64,000 bases of DNA from the NCBI RefSeq assembly GCF_900095695.1, contig NZ_FMIQ01000041.1, positions 57,012 to 121,011 of the forward strand, in the 5' to 3' direction. The stretch's first letter is position 1. Each line of letters starts with the position of its first letter. The stretch comes from Hafnia alvei. GTDB taxonomy: Bacteria > Pseudomonadota > Gammaproteobacteria > Enterobacterales > Enterobacteriaceae. The notes below the pieces were generated by a model that worked only from the letters and a program-made list of their open reading frames with translations, did not search any database and was not told the DNA's origin. A program made the position numbers and the translations under genes. Shown in pieces: positions 50,869 to 58,782 of the stretch.

Positions 50869-50885
50869 AGCACGATCCGTGCCAA
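50869..50885 (-). promoter_or_regulatory. Sigma-54 promoter of the hyf operon
   Basis: The minus strand reads TTGGCACGGATCGTGCT, matching every defined position of the -24/-12 consensus TTGGCACG-N4-TTGCW but one. GG and GC are correctly spaced. It lies about 50 bases upstream of hyfA. Confidence 0.85.
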
Positions 50886-50990
50886 AGAGAGGCCTAAGAA
50901 TTTTTTCTAATAAAAAGAATGAGTAACGTTTTTAGCGCGAGACAAATTAAGTGATTTGGGGCGGGGTCGTCATTTTTATGAGTTAAAAAA

Positions 50991-51006
50991 ACGTCAATTG
51001 TGACGA
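50991..51006. promoter_or_regulatory. Candidate upstream activator site of hyf
   Basis: (A)CGTCA-ATTG-TGACGA, an inverted repeat nearly identical to the two near the formate channel gene. It is centred about 115 bases upstream of the sigma-54 promoter, the normal distance for an enhancer-binding protein such as HyfR or FhlA. A weaker half-matching copy lies at 50967-50982. Confidence 0.55.
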
Positions 51007-51065
51007 ATAAGAATATCAAAGGTAAAAAGTGTGATCGCCAGCACGTCATGCTGAGAGGATAAGAA

Positions 51066-51222
51066 AAACCCCGCCGATGCGTAACGCCGTTCGTTTAAGA
51101 GATCGAGATACACGGGGCTAGCACACCGCGGGGCGCTCCGGCAGCTAAAGCTGCTACGCCCCCCATCGGTGTACTTCCCCTAAAATCACGCTTAAGTGAA
51201 CGGTGTTACGACGATGCGGGGT
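51066..51222 (-). ncRNA. Large structured RNA candidate downstream of nudJ
   Basis: About 157 bases fold into one long closed structure. The outer arms (51066-51099 with about 51190-51222) pair over some 30 bases with a few G-U pairs and mismatches, starting with 9 perfect pairs AAACCCCGC/GCGGGGTTT. Inside are nested stems GGGG/CCCC, CACCG/CGGTG, GGGGCG/CGCCCC and GCAGC-TAAA-GCTGC. On the minus strand the 3' end is GGGG followed by TTTTTCTT, a terminator-like end, so I assign it to that strand, directly after nudJ. Phage P1/P4 C4-type antisense RNAs have a similar look, but I cannot confirm the family. Confidence 0.6.
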
Positions 51223-51233
51223 TTATCGCTTAA

Positions 51234-51686
51234 TCAGCGGCTTTTCAGTTCACCGAAAGTAGCGAGAATTTCCAGCGGATATCGTTCCTGACGTTGATAA
51301 CGCAGGATGCTCTCGCGAACCAGCGGCGACCGCAGACGGTCACTGTGAATAATTTCATCGGCGGTAAGCCACAGGCAGCGGTCAATATCGTTATCGTGTG
51401 GCTGCGTTTCCGGCTGTTCTGGCAAATCAATCGAGAAGGTAAAACGCAAGAAGGGGGTGTTGTCTGGCGCAACCCATTGATACATTTGCAACAGGTGCTG
51501 AGGCTGGGCGTGTATCCCCGTCTCTTCCCATAGCTCACGCACCGCGGCCTCCAACAAAGTTTCGTCGGCCTCCAAATGACCCGCAGGCTGATTCCAGGTC
51601 GGTTTGCCGTGTACGGTTTCTTCAACGATCAAAAAACGATCTTGGGATTGCACAACGCAGGCAACGGTCACATGAGGTTTTAGCAT
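51234..51686 (-). CDS. nudJ: Nudix phosphatase NudJ
   Basis: A 150-residue Nudix hydrolase; E. coli NudJ hydrolyses thiamine pyrophosphates (e.g. HMP-PP) and nucleoside phosphates. The Nudix box starts at [23 protein letters not shown] (with RELWEETG). In E. coli it lies between rluE and mnmA; here the hyf cluster and more are inserted on the mnmA side. Confidence 0.95.
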   Translation of the reverse strand: MLKPHVTVACVVQSQDRFLIVEETVHGKPTWNQPAGHLEADETLLEAAVRELWEETGIHAQPQHLLQMYQWVAPDNTPFLRFTFSIDLPEQPETQPHDNDIDRCLWLTADEIIHSDRLRSPLVRESILRYQRQERYPLEILATFGELKSR

Positions 51687-51782
51687 CAGATTTCCTTCTT
51701 CTATTGTTTAGCTATTCAATATTGCTTAACCATTTCGTTCTTAAGGCGTTTAATTCAGCCATGTGTTATGCATGCTTCACGG

Positions 51783-52409
51783 CTAGGGATATTGGATTTC
51801 TTGCCACGCGCCGAGGGCGAGATCTTGCAACGTAATATCTCCCATGCTGTAGCGGATCAGGCGCAGGGTGGGGAAACCAATATGCGCTGTCATTCGACGC
51901 ACCTGCCGGTTACGGCCTTCATAAAGCGTTACTTTCATCCATGTGGTAGGGATAGATTTACGCTCACGAATTGGGGGATTACGCGGCCAAAGCCATTCTG
52001 GCTCGGCAACGATTTCAACCCCGGCGGGTAGCGTCATACCGTCTTTTAGCTCAAGGCCACGGCGGAATTGCTCTAGAGCGGTTTCGTCTGGCGCACCTTC
52101 AACCTGAACATAGTAGACCTTACCCGTTTTTTGCCCTGGCTGAGTTAGCTGAGCTTGAAGTTGGCCGTCGTTGGTTAGCACCAGTAGGCCTTCGCTGTCT
52201 CGATCGAGACGACCGGCGGCGTAAACGTCGGTCAACGGGATGAAGTCTTTTAAGGTAGTGCGTCCTGCTTCATCGGTGAACTGAGGCAAAACGTCGAAAG
52301 GTTTGTTGAATATGACCACTTTTCGTGGCCCACGTGGACGCTTTACAGCCGCAGCAGGGCGCGAGCTGAATCGGTTAACTTTGTGATTTTTAACAGGGAA
52401 TTTTGACAT
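51783..52409 (-). CDS. rluE: 23S rRNA pseudouridine2457 synthase RluE
   Basis: RluE isomerises U2457 of 23S rRNA. The 208-residue product has a basic N-terminus and the RsuA-family core: [18 protein letters not shown] with the catalytic aspartate, [18 protein letters not shown] [14 protein letters not shown], and [13 protein letters not shown]. The start is uncertain; I prefer [16 protein letters not shown] at 52409 by similarity, but ATGs at 52439 and 52475 are in frame and no choice has a strong ribosome binding site. Confidence 0.92.
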   Translation of the reverse strand: MSKFPVKNHKVNRFSSRPAAAVKRPRGPRKVVIFNKPFDVLPQFTDEAGRTTLKDFIPLTDVYAAGRLDRDSEGLLVLTNDGQLQAQLTQPGQKTGKVYYVQVEGAPDETALEQFRRGLELKDGMTLPAGVEIVAEPEWLWPRNPPIRERKSIPTTWMKVTLYEGRNRQVRRMTAHIGFPTLRLIRYSMGDITLQDLALGAWQEIQYP

Positions 52410-52650
52410 AGTGATTATGATAGCAGATGGTCGCAACATTATAACTGAAATCGTATTCCGATTGGCGACAGACAATATTTCAAGTAATATTGACAGGTAT
52501 CTTACATTGCATTAACAAAAGGCTGCGTTTTTTAAAATTCATGCCTTAGCGAAATCAAGCAGTTACTGTACAAAAACGAATGACCCAGGTTAATGGGTAG
52601 TAATATTTATAAACGGTATTTTATAAGTACGTGCGCTGAAGGAGAGGTTA

Positions 52651-53904
52651 ATGGAAAGCAAAGTTGTTGTTCCGGCTGAAGGTAAGAAAATTACGGTTGA
52701 TGCTCAGGGGAAACTGGTTGTTCCGCATAACCCGGTGATTCCGTTCATTGAAGGTGACGGTATCGGTGTTGACGTGACTCCTGCAATGATCAAAGTCGTA
52801 GATGCAGCCGTTAACAAAGCCTACAAAGGCGAACGCAAAATTTCTTGGATGGAAATCTACACCGGCGAAAAATCAACTCAGGTTTATGGCAAAGACGTAT
52901 GGTTGCCTGAAGAGACGCTGGACCTTATTCGTGACTACCGCGTGGCTATCAAAGGCCCACTGACCACTCCGGTTGGCGGCGGTATTCGTTCTCTTAACGT
53001 TGCATTGCGCCAGCAGCTCGACCTTTACGTTTGTCTGCGCCCAGTCCGTTACTATCAGGGCACGCCAAGCCCGGTGAAACAGCCAGAATTGACCGATATG
53101 GTGATCTTCCGTGAAAACTCAGAAGACATCTATGCTGGTATCGAATGGAAAGCAGATAGCGCTGAAGCTGACAAAGTGATCAAATTCCTGCGTGATGAAA
53201 TGGGCGTGAAGAAAATTCGCTTCCCTGAACATTGCGGTATCGGCATCAAGCCTTGCTCGGAAGAGGGCACTAAGCGTTTGGTACGCGCGGCGATTGAATA
53301 TGCGATCACCAACGACCGCGATTCTTTGACGCTGGTTCACAAAGGCAACATCATGAAGTTCACCGAAGGCGCATTTAAAGACTGGGGATACCAGTTGGCG
53401 CGTGAAGAATTCGGTGGCGAACTGATCGACGGCGGCCCATGGGTTAAAATCAAGAACCCTAAAACCGGCAAAGACATCATCGTTAAAGATGTGATTGCGG
53501 ATGCGTTCCTGCAACAGATCCTGCTACGTCCTGCCGAATATGACGTTATCGCCTGTATGAACCTGAACGGTGACTACATTTCTGATGCGCTGGCCGCACA
53601 GGTTGGTGGTATCGGTATTGCACCGGGCGCTAACATCGGTGACGAATGCGCACTGTTCGAAGCTACCCACGGCACGGCACCTAAGTATGCTGGCCAAGAT
53701 AAAGTAAACCCAGGTTCTATTATCTTGTCCGCTGAAATGATGCTGCGCCACATGGAATGGTTTGAAGCGGCTGATTTAATTGTTAAAGGCATGGAAGGCG
53801 CGATTGCTGCCAAGACCGTGACCTATGACTTCGAACGTCAGTTAGAAGGCGCTAAGCTGCTGAAATGTTCAGAGTTTGGTGACGCGATTATTAAGCACAT
53901 GTAA
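52651..53904 (+). CDS. icd: Isocitrate dehydrogenase (NADP+)
   Basis: The TCA-cycle enzyme converting isocitrate to 2-oxoglutarate. The 417 residues include the AceK phosphorylation site S114 in [13 protein letters not shown] and NADP-binding [23 protein letters not shown] precedes the ATG. The 3' end is a known phage attachment site (e14 in E. coli); here an integrase starts shortly after, so the last codons may have been supplied by the phage. The ending [13 protein letters not shown] remains intact. The 52476-52650 gap upstream holds the promoter. Confidence 0.98.
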   Translation: MESKVVVPAEGKKITVDAQGKLVVPHNPVIPFIEGDGIGVDVTPAMIKVVDAAVNKAYKGERKISWMEIYTGEKSTQVYGKDVWLPEETLDLIRDYRVAIKGPLTTPVGGGIRSLNVALRQQLDLYVCLRPVRYYQGTPSPVKQPELTDMVIFRENSEDIYAGIEWKADSAEADKVIKFLRDEMGVKKIRFPEHCGIGIKPCSEEGTKRLVRAAIEYAITNDRDSLTLVHKGNIMKFTEGAFKDWGYQLAREEFGGELIDGGPWVKIKNPKTGKDIIVKDVIADAFLQQILLRPAEYDVIACMNLNGDYISDALAAQVGGIGIAPGANIGDECALFEATHGTAPKYAGQDKVNPGSIILSAEMMLRHMEWFEAADLIVKGMEGAIAAKTVTYDFERQLEGAKLLKCSEFGDAIIKHM

Positions 53905-53917
53905 TAGCGTAAATGTA

Positions 53918-53947
53918 AACGGGGCCGTTAGAGCCCCGTTATTTTTT
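53918..53947 (+). terminator. Terminator after icd
   Basis: An 8-bp stem AACGGGGC / GCCCCGTT with a 7-base loop and a T run. It is at the phage junction, 13 bases after the icd stop, so the prophage preserves or supplies icd termination. Confidence 0.9.
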
Positions 53948-53960
53948 GTTAACAAGAAAT

Positions 53961-53995
53961 CTTCCCCAAAACTCCACCAAAATTCTTCCCCAAAA
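53961..53995. repeat. Candidate Int arm-type repeats near attL
   Basis: CTTCCCCAAAA occurs at 53961-53971 and again at 53985-53995, 24 bases apart, with a degenerate copy CTCCACCAAAA between (53972-53982). Their place between the icd end and int suits integrase arm-binding sites of an attL. Confidence 0.55.
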
Positions 53996-54015
53996 CCCTC
54001 CTGTGATTGGCTCTT

Positions 54016-55149
54016 TTATATAGCAACAACCATCCAATTTTTCCCCCGATCGTCGTTGTACTTATCTGTCATTTTTTTTGATTTATGCCCAAGTAGTTTT
54101 TGCGTATCGACTCCTTGCTCTCGATAGAGTCGTTCCGATAACGATCTTTGTTCGTGAAAGGTTGGTGCTGTCTTTTCTTCCCAACTGATACCGCAATTGT
54201 TGCGTGATTTCTTAAAAGTCGTTGTCAGCGAACTTACCGATACATTTCCGCCGCATGTGGCTTGAGATGTTGAATGCCTAAAATGAACCAAATACTTACT
54301 GACCACGGCATCGCGGCATACCGCAATTACATCTCTAAGGCTCATATCAATCGCGTTGCATCTGAGGCTCAGTGGGATCGCCAATCTCATGCCTGTCTTT
54401 TCTTGGGTTACATGCAACATGTCATCCCAAATATCCGAAAACTTCATCGCGCATATATCTCCGATCCTTTGGCCGGTGACTAATGCTAATAGCATCCCGC
54501 TCTTGAGATAGGCTGGGTGGTGATCTGCTTGTGTGAAAATCGCCTGCCACTCCACAAGAGATAATCTCTGTCGTGAGATTTTGTTGTGGGGCTGTCGGGT
54601 TGCTTGTGCAGGGTTGTAGCCTGGAGGCACGTGCCCAGCGTGCTGGGCCTCTTTGAATATATCAATCAGAACCATTCGAACGACCTGAGCCATACGACTG
54701 TGTCCATCGGCCTTTACTGGATCGACAATCTCTGAGATATCGAGAGTAGTAATGCTTTTTAAATACTGCATACCACAGTGTTCACGGAACAGACGGACGG
54801 GTTTTATTTTCTGCTTGTAAGTATTGGGTCTTAATTCCTCGTTTTTAATTCGTTCTTCCTGAATGGTTATATATTTATCAAGCCACTCAGAAACAGTAAT
54901 GGATTCTCTCGAGCCTTTTAACTGCGCAATTTTGTCATTAATAGACAGGATTTGCCTTGTACGCTGCTCAGCAATAATTACGTTTGCTTCACTAGCGACC
55001 TGTTTGGCCTCATCTTCATCGCACCCTAAGCTGTGAAATTTACCGGTGATAGGATGCTTATATTGCCAGTAGACCTTTCCATTACGCTTATCTAATTTCC
55101 TATACAGATTCGGTATAGTGATCTTATGCGAGCGTGGACGAGCAGCCAT
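54016..55149 (-). CDS. int: Prophage tyrosine integrase
   Basis: A 377-residue lambda-type integrase that recombines phage and icd att sites. It has an N-terminal arm-binding domain (KVYWQYKHPITGKFHSLG), a core-binding SAM-like domain (about 75-170), and a catalytic domain with R in TGQRIGDICA, HEQRSLSERLYREQG (HxxR), LLGHKS and the nucleophile Tyr in TDKYNDDRG. It overlaps xis by 26 bases. Confidence 0.95.
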   Translation of the reverse strand: MAARPRSHKITIPNLYRKLDKRNGKVYWQYKHPITGKFHSLGCDEDEAKQVASEANVIIAEQRTRQILSINDKIAQLKGSRESITVSEWLDKYITIQEERIKNEELRPNTYKQKIKPVRLFREHCGMQYLKSITTLDISEIVDPVKADGHSRMAQVVRMVLIDIFKEAQHAGHVPPGYNPAQATRQPHNKISRQRLSLVEWQAIFTQADHHPAYLKSGMLLALVTGQRIGDICAMKFSDIWDDMLHVTQEKTGMRLAIPLSLRCNAIDMSLRDVIAVCRDAVVSKYLVHFRHSTSQATCGGNVSVSSLTTTFKKSRNNCGISWEEKTAPTFHEQRSLSERLYREQGVDTQKLLGHKSKKMTDKYNDDRGKNWMVVAI

Positions 55150-55375
55150 CTGAAATAATCCTTTTTAGCATTGGATTTGCCGTCTTTGAGAGTACAGGTG
55201 TTGCCAGCATGCCCACATATCGAGCATTGCGGTCAACCATCCACTCTCGACCAATTTTCTGAGCAGGTGGGACGATCATCTGCCCCTTGGCATATTTTTT
55301 TAAGATTCTTTCGCTAGGGGCGAGGTCGCCAAATTCCTCTTTTGCCCACTCCAGCAATGGAAGCATTCGCGCCAT
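55124..55375 (-). CDS. xis: Excisionase
   Basis: An 83-residue basic protein upstream of and overlapping int, as excisionases do. It begins MARMLPLLEWAKEEFGDLAPSERILKKYAKGQMI and contains PPAQKIGREWMVD, a winged-helix directionality-factor pattern. GAGGA lies 6 bases ahead of ATG 55375. Confidence 0.82.
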   Translation of the reverse strand: MARMLPLLEWAKEEFGDLAPSERILKKYAKGQMIVPPAQKIGREWMVDRNARYVGMLATPVLSKTANPMLKRIISDGCSSTLA

Positions 55376-55446
55376 AGTCATTCCTCGATAGCCAGCCCAA
55401 TAGCACAGTATGAGCTGGCGGGTAGTTTGGGTACTAATAATCAGTT

Positions 55447-56055
55447 TTAATGGGATGCCATGTTGCCAGAGTAGGCTATGACCATTTGCTCAGCATCATT
55501 CATTGCATCATGCAGTGCATGATGCTTAATAATCTGAAAACATGGCTGGTGGTCCACGATGTAACCTTTTTGGCTGTCAGTTAGCGCATCGATATACGTG
55601 CGGACGTCTCGCTTGCCGTTGTATTTCCAAGGGCAGGTCAAACCGCATTGGCGATAAGCATGTTCCAAAATGGAGCCATCAAAATCAGTACCACGAAAAT
55701 ATATCCGGGCATCATTATGCTGAGCGATCCAGTTGGATAAGTTCAGCAGTTGCGTGCTTAATGAATGGCGCTCACCGGCTAAAGCTTCATGAGCATCTTC
55801 CCCCTGAGTTCTCCACCAGAACTGAGTATCTTTGCCAACAGAACGGCCAGACATGAGCTGGTTGAACGTATCCACAAGTGCGTAAAAGATATATGGGGAA
55901 TATTCGGCTACATCTAGATCTCGGCTAACTTCAAGAATAGAACTGCGTGTCTTCTCGATGTTTGAGATATCAAAAGCGAAGCCCCCAATAGAAAGGATTA
56001 AAGCAGAAGGGCGTACATCCATAGTTTCAATGTCGATCACGATTGAGTTAGTCAT
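55447..56055 (-). CDS. Phage 3'-5' exonuclease (DnaQ-like)
   Basis: A 202-residue DEDD-superfamily exonuclease. Motifs: IVIDIETMDV (ExoI, Asp-Glu), then DFDGSILEHAY (ExoII) and HHALHDAMNDAEQM (ExoIII, with His and Asp). Similar phage proteins are annotated as exonuclease VIII-like or Rv2179c-like 3'-5' exoribonucleases. The ATG overlaps the preceding gene by 8 bases, so the two are coupled in the PL operon. Confidence 0.82.
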   Translation of the reverse strand: MTNSIVIDIETMDVRPSALILSIGGFAFDISNIEKTRSSILEVSRDLDVAEYSPYIFYALVDTFNQLMSGRSVGKDTQFWWRTQGEDAHEALAGERHSLSTQLLNLSNWIAQHNDARIYFRGTDFDGSILEHAYRQCGLTCPWKYNGKRDVRTYIDALTDSQKGYIVDHQPCFQIIKHHALHDAMNDAEQMVIAYSGNMASH

Positions 56056-56392
56056 TTTTCTGCCCCTGTGCTGGGAGTTCAAGATTTGAAATGATCTCTA
56101 TTACCGAGCTTAGCCTCATGGCCATTGCTGCAGCCTTTTGTGTTGGCGTAGGAAGCTCTTTCAAAATCCAGCTAAGGACTCTGTTTAGTAGTTCTATCTG
56201 TTGGCTCAAATCTACAAGCTCAGGCTTTCTTTCTGCATCCTTGGCTTGCAGACGCACTTCATACAACACGTCATACCGAGTAGTGACCTCACGCAATATT
56301 GCTGCGGCCTCCGGGTATTGCCCTCTCACTAGCTTGGTGCCTGCATGCGCCTGCTTAACGAGTGTCTTTGCTGGTAATTCGCTTAACGTCAC
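56048..56392 (-). CDS. Small phage protein of unknown function
   Basis: A 114-residue, mostly helical, charged protein without recognised domain. It starts at GTG 56392 with GAGGA 6 bases ahead and overlaps the exonuclease gene. Being early in the left operon it may be an accessory to recombination or host takeover. Confidence 0.7.
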   Translation of the reverse strand: MTLSELPAKTLVKQAHAGTKLVRGQYPEAAAILREVTTRYDVLYEVRLQAKDAERKPELVDLSQQIELLNRVLSWILKELPTPTQKAAAMAMRLSSVIEIISNLELPAQGQKND

Positions 56393-56495
56393 GATTATTC
56401 CTCCACATTTTTTTAGGTATGAGTATCTCCGGTGCGAATTAATTAAAATTCACACAAACAGATAGGTTCTCTAATAATTCTCCACATAAATGAGC

Positions 56496-56579
56496 AGTGG
56501 TGGCTGGACTTGAACCAGCGCGTACCCGCTACGCTATGAACGCTTGTGACGCTCTACCAACTGAGCTACGCCACCCACT
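56496..56579 (-). tRNA. tRNA-like element, atypical
   Basis: On the minus strand the segment has a consensus D-arm (TAGCTCAGTTGGTAGAGC) and T-arm (GCTGGTTCAAGTCCAGC), and its ends can pair (AGTGGGTGGC with GCCACCACT, one bulge). Between the arms a GCGTA-GCGGG-TACGC hairpin looks like a long variable arm, but I cannot draw a proper 5-bp anticodon stem, and the acceptor and T stems compete for bases. It may be a degenerate tRNA gene, a phage tRNA of unusual form, or a tRNA mimic. It lies in the leftward operon between PL operators and the small gene at 56048. Confidence 0.45.
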
Positions 56580-56639
56580 CTGCTTGAGACCCCTCACAAG
56601 CCAAAACAAGTGTAACGAGTATCTCTGGGATGAATTAAT

Positions 56640-56699
56640 AGTACCTTAGGTATTATTTAAATCAATACCAGCGGTATTTTAATTTAATATTTGGATATT
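56640..56699 (-). promoter_or_regulatory. Left operator array (OL)
   Basis: Sites AGTAC-CTTAG-GTATT at 56640-56654 and AATAC-CAGCG-GTATT at 56664-56678 start 24 bases apart; a third, weak site AATAT..TATT begins at 56686. They share the 15-bp plan AATAC-N5-GTATT with the right array. The array lies left of cI, where PL would drive the leftward genes. Confidence 0.75.
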
Positions 56700-56804
56700 A
56701 TTTTATTGAAAGTTAAGTGATTTTATTTTTTTGCGGGGTGAACTGCTGAGGATAAGACAGAGAGCCCAACAGTTTAGAGAGCTCTTTAGAGGGTAGATGC
56801 AGGA

Positions 56805-57515
56805 CTAAACTAATCTCAGTTTGGTTTCGATTGCGACTCCGATAATTTTACAGTTGCCATTGATTGGAACGAGAGGCCATGCAGGGTTCAGACCTTTGAG
56901 ATATTTAGCTCCACCATCGATGATCAATTTTTTAAATGTGGCTTCATTCGCATCCGTTAGTTTTGCAATGACTAAGCTGCCATTCACAGGATCTCTGCCC
57001 GTATCTATAAGCACTAAAGTACCTTCAGGAATACTGATGCCGCTAGGGGCTGTCATTGAATCGCCTTGCACACGCAGCCAAAAACCAGAGCCAAAAACAG
57101 TAGCATCTGATTCGAACCATTCATCAATATCATCAAGAGTATAGGGCTCGCAAGCGTCAGCCCATGCGCCAGCACTTACCCAGCTAATGACTGGATAGAG
57201 ATTGCCGCGAGCATAAGGAATTGGATTTTTAACATTGGCATCAAGTGATGACGCCATTTGCTGTGCTTCCTTTGCAAGAGTAGGGCTAAAGTCTGAAATG
57301 CTGATGTTTAGCATCTTGGCAAATACAGCTGCGGCTTTTGTATTAAGCGCATTCCTACCATTTAGATAATGACCAACCGCACCTTGACTCGCATTCAGCT
57401 CGTCGGCGATAGATTGCTGGGTTAGTCCCAGTGTTTTCTTTTTAGCCTCATAAATCGCTTTTAGTCGCTTGGCGTCTTCAAGCTGATCTGGCGTCAATGT
57501 CTTTTGGTTTTTCAT
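56805..57515 (-). CDS. cI: CI-type phage repressor
   Basis: A 236-residue lysogeny repressor. The N-terminal helix-turn-helix (TQQSIADELNASQGAVGHYLNGRNALN, about 28-54) binds the flanking operators. The C-terminal S24/LexA-like domain has the Ala-Gly cleavage site in VSAGAW, the catalytic Ser in GDSMTAPSG and Lys in GSLVIAKL, so RecA-stimulated self-cleavage is expected. It is divergent from cro. Confidence 0.93.
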   Translation of the reverse strand: MKNQKTLTPDQLEDAKRLKAIYEAKKKTLGLTQQSIADELNASQGAVGHYLNGRNALNTKAAAVFAKMLNISISDFSPTLAKEAQQMASSLDANVKNPIPYARGNLYPVISWVSAGAWADACEPYTLDDIDEWFESDATVFGSGFWLRVQGDSMTAPSGISIPEGTLVLIDTGRDPVNGSLVIAKLTDANEATFKKLIIDGGAKYLKGLNPAWPLVPINGNCKIIGVAIETKLRLV

Positions 57516-57526
57516 TCTTTGATTTT

Positions 57527-57589
57527 AATACCTTTAGTCATAAAAATGCGAATACCTCAGGTATTGATTTAAATAATACTTTGGGTATT
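57527..57589 (+). promoter_or_regulatory. Right operator array (OR)
   Basis: Three 15-bp sites start at 57527 (AATAC-CTTTA-GTCAT, imperfect), 57551 (AATAC-CTCAG-GTATT) and 57575 (AATAC-TTTGG-GTATT), each 24 bases from the next. They fill the gap between the cI and cro starts, as OR3-OR2-OR1 do in lambda, and must overlap PRM and PR. Confidence 0.85.
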
Positions 57590-57623
57590 ATTATTGGACT
57601 TTCATCTAGTCAGGAGGTGTTCA

Positions 57624-57845
57624 GTGAGAGTCGTTTCACTAGCTGATTATGTCAAGGAGAAGGGGCAGGTTACCGCGGCCGCAACGCTTGGTGTACATCA
57701 AACAGCTATCAGTAAGGCGATCAGAACAAAGCGCAATGTAAACGTTATTCAACAGTTGGACGGAACAGTCCGAGCTGAAGAGATCAAGCCATTTCCAAAT
57801 CACAAACCAACAAGCGAGGAGATGTCCTGTAGCCATAAATCATAA
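57624..57845 (+). CDS. cro: Cro repressor
   Basis: A 73-residue protein aligned by eye with lambda Cro: VSLADYVKEKGQVTAAATLGVHQTAISKAI matches its helix-turn-helix, and EEIKPFPNHK matches its C-terminal EEVKPFPSNK. It starts at GTG 57624, 6 bases after AGGAGG. Cro would turn down cI transcription at lytic onset. Confidence 0.92.
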   Translation: MRVVSLADYVKEKGQVTAAATLGVHQTAISKAIRTKRNVNVIQQLDGTVRAEEIKPFPNHKPTSEEMSCSHKS

Positions 57846-57888
57846 GTAACCAGACCAAAAGTAAAACCACAAAAAAAGGACCAACGCT

Positions 57889-58422
57889 GTGGACAACAAG
57901 AACTTTCCAGCCCCGGCTGATATGACAGTAGCAATGCACAAGCTGATCACTTCTACACCGGGTGGGTATGAAGCGATGGCGCAACAGCTTTCGCACGATG
58001 GTACCCATAACGCGCTGAGTAACCGCGTTCGCCAGATCGGTGGGCAAATGGTGCCGTTCGGCATGGTCATCCAAATGGAGGCCTTTTCCGGTCGCACGGA
58101 TATTACCGAGGCTATGTGCAAACGCGCTGGTGGTGTGTTCGTGAAATTGCCTGATGTCGATCAGGTCGGGAATGAGGAGCTGCTGCACAAGTTTAACGAT
58201 CTGCTCGCTGCGCTGGGTGACTTTAGCCGGGCGCATAACGAGTTCACCAACGATGGCGTGCTTGATCGAGAAGAAAGCAAACGACTACGGGCTAAAGGGT
58301 ATCGCGCACAGTCTTTGATAGCTGAGATTTGGGTGATTTCAGAAATGTTGTGGGGAGAAGGTGACGCCAAGAGTATGCAGCTCTTGGCGTCGGGTGCGAA
58401 ACATTCTTGTGTGGAGAAATAA
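57889..58422 (+). CDS. CII-like / YmfL-family phage regulator
   Basis: A 177-residue protein in the position of cII, downstream of cro. The N-terminal half (MAQQLSHDGTHNALSNRVRQIGGQMVPFGMVIQM) resembles the YmfL/CII (CP76-type) regulators of e14-like and P2-like phages. It starts at GTG 57889 with AAGGA 8 bases upstream. It may promote establishment of lysogeny; host HflD (30569-31195) is a CII antagonist in lambda. Confidence 0.75.
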   Translation: MDNKNFPAPADMTVAMHKLITSTPGGYEAMAQQLSHDGTHNALSNRVRQIGGQMVPFGMVIQMEAFSGRTDITEAMCKRAGGVFVKLPDVDQVGNEELLHKFNDLLAALGDFSRAHNEFTNDGVLDREESKRLRAKGYRAQSLIAEIWVISEMLWGEGDAKSMQLLASGAKHSCVEK

Positions 58423-58426
58423 TCGC

Positions 58427-58606
58427 GTGAGCAATTTAACAGTAAATACTCTGGCGCCGCAACTGCGTTGCTTACCAGCTACAAACGTCCGGCCACCAGC
58501 GCCATTACGGTATGAACGAAGAATAGCAAACCGCTGGGTGCCATGTAACCACAGAAGGGCGGTGGCTATTGTGGGTGTTATAGCAAGAAAGCGGAGGACG
58601 TCATGA
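58427..58606 (+). CDS. Small basic phage protein
   Basis: A 59-codon frame from GTG 58427 (GGAGA 10 bases ahead), 4 bases after the previous stop and overlapping the next start. It is very basic and proline-containing (VRPPAPLRYERRIANRWV). No family is recognised. Tight packing between neighbours supports it as real. Confidence 0.5.
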   Translation: MSNLTVNTLAPQLRCLPATNVRPPAPLRYERRIANRWVPCNHRRAVAIVGVIARKRRTS

Positions 58607-58782
58607 CACACGGTATTGCTTCTCTTGATCGCTTCTATCGCGATAGGAAAGGGACTGTTGTCCACGTTATCCGTTACGACCGGATTAACCAGAAAGTGAT
58701 TTATCGCCGTCAGGGCTATGACTTTGAGTGTGCATCGCCGCTCATTCTCTTTCGCTCTCGTTTTGAAAGGATCGACGTATGA
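58603..58782 (+). CDS. DUF4222-like small phage protein
   Basis: A 59-residue protein, MTHGIASLDRFYRDRKGTVVHVI..., with the pattern of DUF4222 phage proteins (LDRxYxDRxGxVVxV, then VIYRRxGYxxEC and P..LFR..F). ATG 58603 has GGAGG 6-7 bases upstream. Its stop overlaps the start of the replication gene (ATGA). Function unknown. Confidence 0.75.
   Translation: MTHGIASLDRFYRDRKGTVVHVIRYDRINQKVIYRRQGYDFECASPLILFRSRFERIDV

Noticed and set aside
53961..53995. CRISPR-like repeats after icd
   Set aside because: Only two exact 11-bp copies; spacing and location fit integrase arm sites, and no cas genes exist in the window.
54274..54483. 69-codon plus-strand frame inside int
   Set aside because: Shadow of the integrase gene on the other strand.
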